Below are positions 56,236-64,000 of a stretch of 64,000 nt of DNA, in pieces (positions within the stretch are counted from its first letter, which is position 1; every line of letters begins with the position of its first letter). The DNA comes from Hypomyces perniciosus (lineage: Eukaryota > Ascomycota > Sordariomycetes > Hypocreales > Hypocreaceae): contig SPDT01000007.1 in NCBI GenBank assembly GCA_008477525.1, positions 1,984,001-2,048,000 of the forward strand, read 5' to 3'. Under the pieces are notes generated by a model, which did not search any database, was not told the DNA's origin, and worked only from the letters and a program-made list of their open reading frames with translations. A program made the translations under genes and the position numbers.

Positions 56236-57405
56236 TCAGAGCTTGGGGACAATGGCTCCAGCGGGTATCAAACCCCATCGTTCCGCCACTTCATCCTTGG
56301 GTATGACACCAGGGGTCTCCCTGGTATTGATGAATTTCTCTCCGCCACTCTCCCAAGAGTAGTCCTTCCATGCCGCTAATCTAGGCCACATCTCATCCTT
56401 GACAAGTCGCGCAATCTTGTCTCTCCTCTGGACTGCCGCCTCATCGCCCGTGCCGCTGGCCAACCCAACGACACTTGTCCACAGATTCCACGTCTCATCA
56501 AGTTCTGCCACCGCTGTCACCCCCATGACGCTGGCGCCGATGCGAGGACCTGCGCCAGCATACGCTGTTGTGCCAAAGGCAGCGCCGACTCGGGCCCAGT
56601 TTTCCAGAGCCCATCGGATAGCCACCTCTTCCAGCTGCTCCCCGTTCGCCTTGGCAATCAATGACAGATCGTTGCAGGCCTTGCGAAGACCCGGCGGTGC
56701 TGGGTGCCAGGATGCCATGGGCCCATTATCGGCGCCTCTAGTTGTTAAGAGGCCCATATTGAGCATGCTGGCATTCGGTAGACACTCGACCCTCGCAGTG
56801 CGAAACCGCTCGAGAAGATCCGGTCGTCCTAACCGGGTGTTCTGTACGCAGAAGTTTCCATAAGAGAGGACAGCGTCCAGCGGCTCGCCGGTTTCACGCA
56901 GTATCATTTCCGACAGCGATGCGAGGACTTCTACCGGGTAGCCGCTGATGCCAACGTAGCGAACGAGACCTCGATCGCGCAGACGTCGAAGCTCCTTCAC
57001 AGCCTCGAGGACCTCGCCGGGAGAGACGAACTCGACATCATGCATATACACGAGATCCAAGTACCGTGTCCCCAAGCGCTCCAGGCTGCGGCAGACGCTG
57101 TATCGAACCCAGGCCGGGGAGTAGTCAAACTCGTCGACCTTGATCCGACCAGCCTTCGTGACTAGAAAATATCCCTCTCGAGGCGGAGGCGGCGTCAACT
57201 GTCGCAGTGCTGCGCCTAGGAGGATTTCCGAGGGGCCATAGTATGGTGATGTATCGAATGCATTGATTCCGTGCTCAAGAGCTCTTCGGACGATATCGAC
57301 GTATGGCATATGCGACGGATCTGGGTGGTACTGGACATTGAAGGTGGCCGTCCCCAGGATCAGGGGAGGTAGGACTTGGGATAACGGCTTTCGCGAGACA
57401 CTCAT
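56236..57405 (-). CDS. ARA2: D-arabinose 1-dehydrogenase-type aldo-keto reductase (ARA2-like)
   Basis: Single exon, 389 aa. The (beta/alpha)8 AKR fold shows the complete catalytic tetrad: Asp51 (NAFDTSPYYGPSE), Tyr56 in the same motif, Lys84 (FLVTKAGR) and His122 (LVYMHDVEF). Other family stretches are LILGTATFNVQYHPDP at the N-terminus, DRGLVRYVGISGYPVEVL and LSYGNFCVQNTRLG. An insertion of ~10 Pro/Arg residues lies after helix 1. The sequence fits the NAD+-dependent yeast Ara2 group, which oxidises D-arabinose to D-arabinono-1,4-lactone, the entry to erythroascorbate synthesis. The second step (an FAD aldonolactone oxidase, Alo1) is not recognisable here; the neighbouring FAD oxidase is of the secreted BBE type instead. 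Confidence 0.88.
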   Translation of the reverse strand: MSVSRKPLSQVLPPLILGTATFNVQYHPDPSHMPYVDIVRRALEHGINAFDTSPYYGPSEILLGAALRQLTPPPPREGYFLVTKAGRIKVDEFDYSPAWVRYSVCRSLERLGTRYLDLVYMHDVEFVSPGEVLEAVKELRRLRDRGLVRYVGISGYPVEVLASLSEMILRETGEPLDAVLSYGNFCVQNTRLGRPDLLERFRTARVECLPNASMLNMGLLTTRGADNGPMASWHPAPPGLRKACNDLSLIAKANGEQLEEVAIRWALENWARVGAAFGTTAYAGAGPRIGASVMGVTAVAELDETWNLWTSVVGLASGTGDEAAVQRRDKIARLVKDEMWPRLAAWKDYSWESGGEKFINTRETPGVIPKDEVAERWGLIPAGAIVPKL

Positions 57406-58109
57406 CGTGACTCTGCGGCTTCTTAAGTCGTCAGCTGAGGATATCGATAGAAGACATGGCGTTAGGAAAAGAGTATCGCATTGTTATTATATGGACGGGA
57501 ATGGCGTGAAGCAGATTAGTACTACTACTATTATTACGCGGGTGCATATTCGGGTGATAGCGGAGATAGCGGAAAATTTCTGGGTTGACTGTCAGATCTG
57601 GGCGATAGCGATAACAGGCGAAGCATCTGGTTCTGGAAATTCCCGTCGCATATTATATTTTGTCTGGAGACAGTCATTTTGCCGTCGTCAATTATGGCAT
57701 TGAGATGCGAAATAGCCATTTCAGCCGTAGGAAGAGTCTGTATGACAAGATCCATCATCTCTTCAATATCCATTGGAAAATATGGATAAACTACTACTTC
57801 GTACGAAGTACAACTAATAAGCTAACCGACGGATGAAGCGTACTGACGCTCCTGATGACGACAGATGATGCCATCACAATGCTGCAACTTGAGGTGCGGA
57901 TCGCATAACCTCCACATGGACTGGACCAGCACCGCTTATTATTTATGTGTACAATAAATATCATTGTCCTTATCTCATAAATGGCCTCTATCGAGTCTCA
58001 TAACTGGTATCAAAGCTTTCCCAATGAAAGCGATCATCACGACATCATGATCATGATGCTTCTTTACGAAACAAATCTATGTAAATTACCCGCGTGAATT
58101 CGCTCTGGT
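57406..58109. other. Intergenic with 16-bp palindrome
   Basis: 704 bp between the reductase start and the 3' end of the FAD oxidase. It includes TACTTCGTACGAAGTA at 57795-57810 and TACTACTACTATTATTA at about 57521-57537. No gene is seen. Confidence 0.55.
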
Positions 58110-59897
58110 TCATTTCTTCGTCCTACACATCCGGCCATCGTTGCGAACTGTCCATGCCTCACTTCCAACCGCAGCAGTCGCGTACAACAGCCCCTTGGGG
58201 TCGTACTTCTTCTTGATTGTCAACAGTTTGTTGTAGTTGACGCCAAAGAAGGTGTTCTGGAAGTCGCGCTGCTGAAAGTCTGCCTCGTTCATATAAGCAC
58301 CACCTCCTGGAGTCGCAGCCTCAATCACAGGCTGGATTTCATTGGTGATCCTGGCCTGCGTGGCAACCATATCTTGGAACGGCGCATCGAAGCTCCAAGG
58401 CAGAGTGAGAGAGACTTGCACAATCGAGTCGCGCCACTGCGGAAGCACGGCATTGGCGCCATCTCCGCCATAATGCGAGACGTTCAGGCCGACGCCAATG
58501 AATGTTACTCCCATGTCTACCAGCTTACGAGCCGTCGGAGAGAAACGCGGGAGGACGGAGCGGGAAAGCAACCGGCCGCCAAAAAGACTTGTTCCCACTT
58601 GGATATTTCCTGCTGGGAACGGACCCCAATAGTGGTCGTAATGCTGGTAGTAGCTGGGGTATTCAGTAAAGGTGGGTTTGAGAGCGATGCCAATAGCGGC
58701 GAGGGCTGTGGTCAATGGTTGGAGGATTGCCTCAGCCTCGGCCTGGGTCTTGTTATAAGCCGTCATAGCAGGGACCTGGAGGAAGCCGTCACCAAAGAAG
58801 TAGATGATCATGACGCCAGAATCGACAATCTGCGGGAGAGCAGCGTGGAAGGCATCAACGACCCGGTAAAGGACATCGCGGCCGAGTTTGGTAGTGTCGA
58901 CAGCAAACTTGGCACCGCTGACCATCGCCTCAGGATGAGCCCGGACAACCATGGAAACAACAACTCCATAGTTACCACCACCTCCTCCACTCAAAGCCCA
59001 GTAAAGGTCGCTATGCTGAGAGCGTGTGGCCGTAACAAGTTTCCCCTCGGGGGTAACAACATCATATGAGAGAGCATTGTCGGCTGCCAGGCCGAACTTG
59101 GTGCTCAAAGCAGAGTGACCGCCGCCCTGAACGTAGCCTCCGGCAAGCCCGACAGTGGGACATTCTCCCGTCACTACGACAAGGCCGGCGGCATGAGCAG
59201 CGCCGAGAGCCTCGAAGCCCTGGATACCAGCGCCGATCTTGAGGGCCTTGCCCGTGTAGAACTTGTCCTTCCAGTCCAGGACCTGTGTCTGCTTCAGGTG
59301 ATGCGTCCAGACGGAAAGGGCGCCGGCGCCAGTTGAACGGCCATTATAGTCGTGACCGGTGTTTCGAATGACGAAGCGGATGTTGTGCTTGTCGGCAAAA
59401 TTGAGAGTCGTGGCGATGTGCGCGGGACTCGAGACATTGACGGCGTACCGCACATAGTTGCCGAGCGTGCAGGATGATGTCTTCGGCCGGAAGGGATCAC
59501 AGCTCTGGTTGGCGAACAAGGGCGCCATGACAGAGGACGACGATTCCATGCTAATTTCAGCGTCTTAGTTAGGTGTGATGATCTTTGATGATCGCAACCA
59601 CAGAGTGATCTGCATATGGCGCACTTACTGGACCTGCGAGAAGAGCCATCCGTTGCGGAGCTCCTGGCACTTGGTTCCATTGTAGCTGGGATCGTGGCAT
59701 GGTGAACCCAAGGGCACCGTGGCAATCAATCGGCCATCAACAGTCTTGTTGAACTTGGCCCAGTCGCCTGCGCTCGGCCAGCAGCTGTCTCCAGGAAAGC
59801 ATTTGCAACCATCGGCAGGGCTAAGAGAGGAGGCCGATTGCGGGAGAGCACTGGCGAGCCTTGCAAGGCCAGCAACGGCCAGCAAGTTGAAGTACAT
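58110..59897 (-). CDS. Secreted bicovalent FAD-linked oxidase (BBE-like)
   Basis: Exons 59897..59629 and 59550..58110 are joined across a 78-bp intron (CCA|GTAAGT, acceptor AAATTAG), giving 569 aa. A signal peptide covers about residues 1-18 (MYFNLLAVAGLARLASALP), and many N-x-S/T sequons follow. The FAD-binding PCMH domain has RNTGHDYNGRSTGAGALSVW with His156 and GECPTVGLAGGYVQGGGHS with Cys220. These are the expected 8-alpha-histidyl and 6-S-cysteinyl attachment sites. The berberine-bridge C-terminal segment ends with NYNKLLTIKKKYDPKGLLYA. Relatives oxidise carbohydrates, alkaloids or cluster metabolites outside the cell; the substrate is unknown. The start is supported by the signal peptide. 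Confidence 0.92.
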
Positions 59898-62619
59898 CTT
59901 GTCGAGCTTCCACTAGCCGTCAAGAAAGCACGGCGAGCAAGATGGGCAATCGACTCTTCAGCGAGGTGAGAGGGACGGGTCTCTATATTAATAGTCTGGA
60001 TGTATGCATCTGCTCTCGTATCAGCCACCGAGCTGCCGATAGTTTTCGGTGCGGCCGCAGGACTGCTTCGCTTATTTGACGCTTTCAAGCGGAGATGAGA
60101 GAACTATTTGCTGGTGCTAGCAATATGGAGCAGCAATGGTCAATATTTCGAGGTCAGCAATCACTTCAGCGAGTCCGTCTCATAGCCGGTGCAGTTGCTT
60201 GGTTGGGTAAAGGGCCTGCGTATCCACTGGATATTGGAATGAGGCCCCTCTCAAGTAGCTGCGGATTCTAGACTATCGGCTGCAAAGGATCCTATGGGGA
60301 CGAGTGGGCGGAGTAGGAATGCAATGCGTCTAAGCGGACTCATGATTCATGTTGCACCAGCCATAACGAGTGACGTCAGGTGCATCTTGTTTATATAAAT
60401 ACGACCTGGGCGGCACTGTTGAGCATCAGCGTCCCTCTTGTTCCAAGTCCACCGTACGAACTCGAGGAGCACAGACCATGTTCTTCCCCAAGAAACACTA
60501 GACTCTTTTGCATGATCTTGCATGCCCGCCAAGCTGTCATCTCCACGTGGATGGTGCGTCTCGATTATATTCTGACAATCTCATTGCGGGATTATTAGAG
60601 TGCACTCTGCCGTTATATCCGTTATTGACAAAGCTTCTCAGTTTTCGCTGAACGGCGCGCTCAGGGACACCAGAGCAGCCAAACAAACACACAAAAAGGG
60701 TGCGAGCATGTTGGCTGCTCTTGAAGACATCATAACTCGGAAGTAGGGATGGTCACGTAGAAGTATGTGCCTGTAGACTCAACACCCGTTTCCTTTTGAG
60801 CTGCCGCTGCTTTGTCCTCGTCAGGCATCGATCGGGGGCCGGCTTGGTTTGGGCACGTGAACAAACCCTCACTTTTCCATCTTCCCACAAATGCCATTTC
60901 GCATCTTTTTGCTCTAATATAGCATTTTGATTTCAACAGCTGACATGACAATGACCCCCACGAGTAAGGGTGAATTCGTGGTTTTCGGCGGATTTCTCCC
61001 TCCTTGCAATCAAATTTGCCTGTATACACAAGGCCGCTAACAACCATTACTTGTACATAATTTAACTGTAGCGGCGGCTCCAGCGGGATGACACTCCTCC
61101 CGCTGACGATTGAAGCCAATACTAAGCCACACACGCCTTTCATTGGATACCCTGGCCCTGGTTGGCCCCCAAGAGGAGCCATAAGCAAGAGGTTGGAGAC
61201 CGGGGAGCCGGCTCTCGCTGGACGGTTCTTGTTAGTAGGACGGGGCCAGTAGTAGCAATAGTATCAATATCAATATTATGCCGAGAGCGCCGACGAGTCG
61301 GGCGGAGGGATTCTAGGAGGAGATCGATTCAATAGCTTCCGGTCCTGAAGGAGCAGGTAGAGCGCATTGTGCCTATTCAACCTCCGGAATACTCCGTAGT
61401 TTGATTTGGCCAACTGATCGGCACTCAACCTGAACAACTCGAGAATAGCAAGTTTTTCTCCGGACGAAGTCGGTCTGTGAAGTATTTTTAGTTTTACCAG
61501 CATGGCTTGTGGCTTTACCGCTGTCAAGTTGTCAACGGAGAGAGCCGTTGCTTTGACAGAAAGTGACGGATAAGATTGATTAAGAGGCCAGTCCTCGTTC
61601 GCCCTGTAATTGAACCCCAAACCACTAAAGACTCAATGCTACGGAGTACTAGCCTTCTTCTCACTTTGCTCTTCGTTTATTTGCATGAATCGTGAGACTA
61701 GCGGGCAAAACATCGTTCCTGAGATCTCGTATCAACGATCTTAGTATAGTGGGGAGAAGAAAGTTTGGGTAACTTTTGTAAGGCAACTCTATAGAAAATT
61801 TACCGAAGCTTTTTGCGTGGCACTGTACAGAGTACTCGTAGTATTAGAAGGAACAATTGCCGGCAAAAAGGAAAAGACAGATACGAGTACTACTAGATGG
61901 CCATAACTCTAAAGGCTCAATACGGTGCATACGGAGCACTGCTAGTTCTCTCATACTAGTACTTAGTCGTCTTAGGAGGCGTTTTGGTTTTTTTAAGGGT
62001 GATATTGTCCGTACCACCGTTCTTATCTAAATCGTAAGCAGGCGGGGACATCAGATGCCTTCATTTCAACTCCTTTCTGATAGAGGGGCATCACACACAT
62101 CCTTGTCCTTTTTCCTCTCCCAAACACATGGATTATCCAAAAGACCGTTCCTAGATGCTCCATAACATCGACGAACTAAGGACGCCTTAGGCATAGAGTA
62201 GTCGCCCTACCGGGACATCGTTGCTTTCCATCTCGGCTAGTACTACTACTTATGTTTTCCCAAAACGGGCGGAGTGCGCATTAAGCTAAAACTGTTGATG
62301 TTGTTGTCCATCGTATTTCCCCTCAACTGCCGTACGAGTACTCTTATTCAAGATTTCTGCAGTCCCAATGTTCCAGTACCGAAAATCAGATAGTACTAGT
62401 ACGGAGTAGAAGCAGATCTCCTGGACTGCCCTTTACGAGTATACTACAAGACCTGGTCACACGCACACTCCACTTTTCCCACCTTGTCTTCTTTTTTGCG
62501 GTTCTCAACTCCCTTCAGACCACTCTCGCGCCATGTATTGACGGCCTGGCGAAGTTTCTATTTGAAGATTTCAGTTGTACGAGACGCAAACTTGGCTGAG
62601 AAGCTGGTTGTGAGACATC
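59898..62619. other. Long intergenic region, motif-rich
   Basis: 2.7 kb between divergent genes, FAD oxidase (-) and Pth11-like (+). No gene is supportable. TACTCCGTA/TACGGAGTA motifs lie at 61390, 61640 and 62400. A CRE-like site plus TATA at 60371-60400 is annotated separately. A minus-strand open frame at 60730-61188 lacks any recognisable feature. Confidence 0.5.
60371..60400 (+). promoter_or_regulatory. CRE/bZIP site plus TATA box without an obvious gene
   Basis: A perfect palindromic TGACGTCA (60371-60378) lies 12 bp before TTTATATAAAT (60390-60400). This is the classical layout of a CREB/ATF-type bZIP-controlled promoter. Both elements are near-palindromic, so either direction is possible: rightward into no recognisable ORF, or leftward about 480 bp to the FAD oxidase start. 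Confidence 0.45.
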
Positions 62620-64000
62620 ATGGCCTGGGTATACAATACGCCTGAGGGCACGCCCAATGAGGGTGCGACCATTACGGCTGTGGCTTTGCTGGTTACCTCC
62701 CTGGCACTGATTACTTTGTGCTTGCGGCTGTATGTCAGGTCAATACTTGTGAAGTCCATGGGCCCAGGTATGTCGATCGTCTGAGACTTGGAGTGGCTGA
62801 CCCTAAGAAATATTAGATGACTGGATCATCGCCGTGGCTTGGGTATGTTTCGAATCTCAGATCTAGTCAGTGTGATGGAGATCTAACGGGGAGTGTATAG
62901 CTCGGTTGTTGTGGCTATACAACAGCGACAATAGTCCGTATGTCGACACTCCCAAGTCTTATGGCTGATCTTTGCTAATTGTCAACCCAGAGACAAAATG
63001 GGGACTAGGACTCGTCCATCTGGACGACATGCCAGCTCAAAATCTCCTCAACTTTGGCTTGGTAAGTTAGCCCAGTGGAATTTCCACCTTCCCCTGTTCA
63101 AATGATCCAGTTCTAACCAAGCTGTGTCATCAGATGCAATACATCGGCGCTCCTTTGTAAGCCAGCGATCTCTACAGGACATTTGTTTGACATCAATTGA
63201 CACTATCCAGCTATGTTGTCGGTATCTGGGGCTTCAAAACAAGTCTCCTGATATCCTACATACGACTAGTGCCCGGATCATATCGACTTCTGCCCATTAC
63301 AGTCGCCACCATCGTCACAATGGCACATATAGCCTTCATCTGCGTCTTCCTCTTCTTGTGCACTCCAGTATGCTCAACTTGGATCCCCCCCTAACGTAAC
63401 TGGAAGCTCAGTCCTAACGAAACCAGATTGAAAAGCAATGGAAGCCCCTTGTCCCTGGACACTGCGCAGAAGCGGTTCCCTTCTATCTAACCTTCTCGGC
63501 TCTAACCATTGTCTTTGACATAACAACGTACGTCTCCCCCCTCCTCTTTGACCTCCTCTCTGTGCCCCTTTCTCACCCTATCTCGCAGGTTAATCCTCCC
63601 CTTCCCCGTCCTCATTAAGCTCCAAATGAAACGCCGCAAAAAGCTTGTCCTGCTCGGCCTCTTCACCCTCGGACTCTTCGTCACCATCGTCCAAATCATC
63701 CGCATCCAAACCATCACCAGCCTCTCGAACTACCTCGACTCCGCCAAAGCCATAAAATGGTCCATTGTCGAAAACGCCGTCGGCATCATCATCGCCTGCA
63801 TCCCTACTCTCGCCCCTCTTGTCAAATACTTCTCCGAACGCAGCACCCGCAACGGCACTGGAACCAACTCGCTCTCCCGCTCGCGGGGACACCACCAAGG
63901 TGGTTGTGATGCTCCTTACGCGCTGCAGTCATGGAGGGCAAAGAACGGAATGAGGTCATTGGGCAGCCAAATGGATTTGGAGAGCATCGAGAAGAGTGCC
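62620..64000 (+). CDS. Pth11-like fungal rhodopsin-domain protein, 3' truncated by window
   Basis: Eight exons are visible: 62620..62767, 62817..62842, 62901..62937, 62991..63061, 63134..63156, 63211..63367, 63427..63527 and 63589..>64000. Introns are 49-72 bp and all phases agree; the frame is open at the right edge. The N-terminus MAWVYNTPEGTPNEGATI leads into helix 1 (AVALLVTSLALITLCLRL). Landmarks are GPDDWIIAVAW (DD after helix 2), TKWGLGLVHLDDMPAQN, YVVGIWGFKTSLLISYIRLV, PLVPGHCAEAVPFYLTFSAL and ILPFPVLIKLQMKRRKKL. The final exon starts a cytosolic Ser/Arg-rich tail. It is probably a GPCR-like surface sensor. The micro-exons of 23-37 bp defeat simple ORF detection. It is a second, divergent paralogue of the protein at 19.65 kb. 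Confidence 0.86.

Noticed and set aside
60730..61188. 152-codon minus-strand open frame in the 2.7 kb gap
   Set aside because: No domain, signal peptide, splice partners or convincing composition; length is compatible with chance.
1..64000. CRISPR arrays, bacterial operons, phage or intact insertion sequences
   Set aside because: Intron-containing fungal genes throughout; no regularly spaced repeats and no transposase or integrase motifs.

Overview
The window is nuclear DNA of a filamentous ascomycete, most likely a sordariomycete and plausibly of the order Hypocreales. This rests on short introns (about 48-190 bp, GT-AG with CTAAC/CTAAT-like branch sites), gene-dense DNA on both strands, and fungus-specific families: LaeA-like methyltransferase, Pth11-type 'fungal rhodopsin' proteins, a Cys-rich DUF7871-like protein, SIP5, TOR and ARP6. 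No rRNA, tRNA, CRISPR, phage or intact transposon was found. The order-level placement is inference. Exon junctions were worked out by hand from splice sites, reading-frame phase and protein continuity.

Layout. 1-16 kb: 5'-truncated LaeA-like methyltransferase (+), an orphan two-exon gene (+), a small GPI-anchored wall or surface protein (-), YIP1 (+), the Ran exchange factor RCC1 (-), a triple-repeat Cys-rich protein (-), an anion:cation-symporter-family MFS permease (+), and a damaged-looking lysine-rich/coiled-coil locus (+). 16.9-23.5 kb: an accessory block of O-methyltransferase (-), Pth11-like seven-helix protein (+) and C2H2 regulator (-). 25-42 kb: a mostly housekeeping block with Rtf2 (-) and TOR kinase (+) as a divergent pair, a seven-exon sugar porter (-), a small SAM methyltransferase (-), glucosidase II beta subunit (-) and a cyclin-D1-binding-like protein (+). 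42.7-55.6 kb: SIP5 (-), a UFD1-domain zinc-finger protein (-), an F-box-like Cys-rich protein (+) and ARP6 (-). 56-64 kb: D-arabinose dehydrogenase-type aldo-keto reductase (-), a secreted bicovalent FAD oxidase (-), a 2.7 kb gene-poor stretch, and a second Pth11-like gene (+) running off the right edge.

Functional picture. The conserved genes cover growth signalling (TOR, SIP5), nuclear transport (RCC1), replication-fork or splicing control (Rtf2), chromatin (ARP6), ER glycoprotein quality control (glucosidase II beta), ER-Golgi traffic (YIP1) and ubiquitin-linked turnover (UFD1-like). Between them sit environment-facing accessory genes: transporters, Pth11-like receptors, methyltransferases and oxidoreductases. 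No complete biosynthetic cluster is present, because there is no PKS, NRPS or terpene synthase.

The most unusual feature is not a gene. A 9-bp motif, TACTYCGTA (TACTCCGTA or TACTTCGTA and their complements), recurs about 27 times, almost always in non-coding DNA, and in two places forms the same perfect 16-bp palindrome. Other points of interest are the frame-broken locus at 15.4-16.4 kb, the repeat architecture of the Cys-rich protein, extra C-terminal exons of the F-box-like gene, an orphan CRE+TATA promoter at 60.4 kb and a five-codon uORF before TOR.
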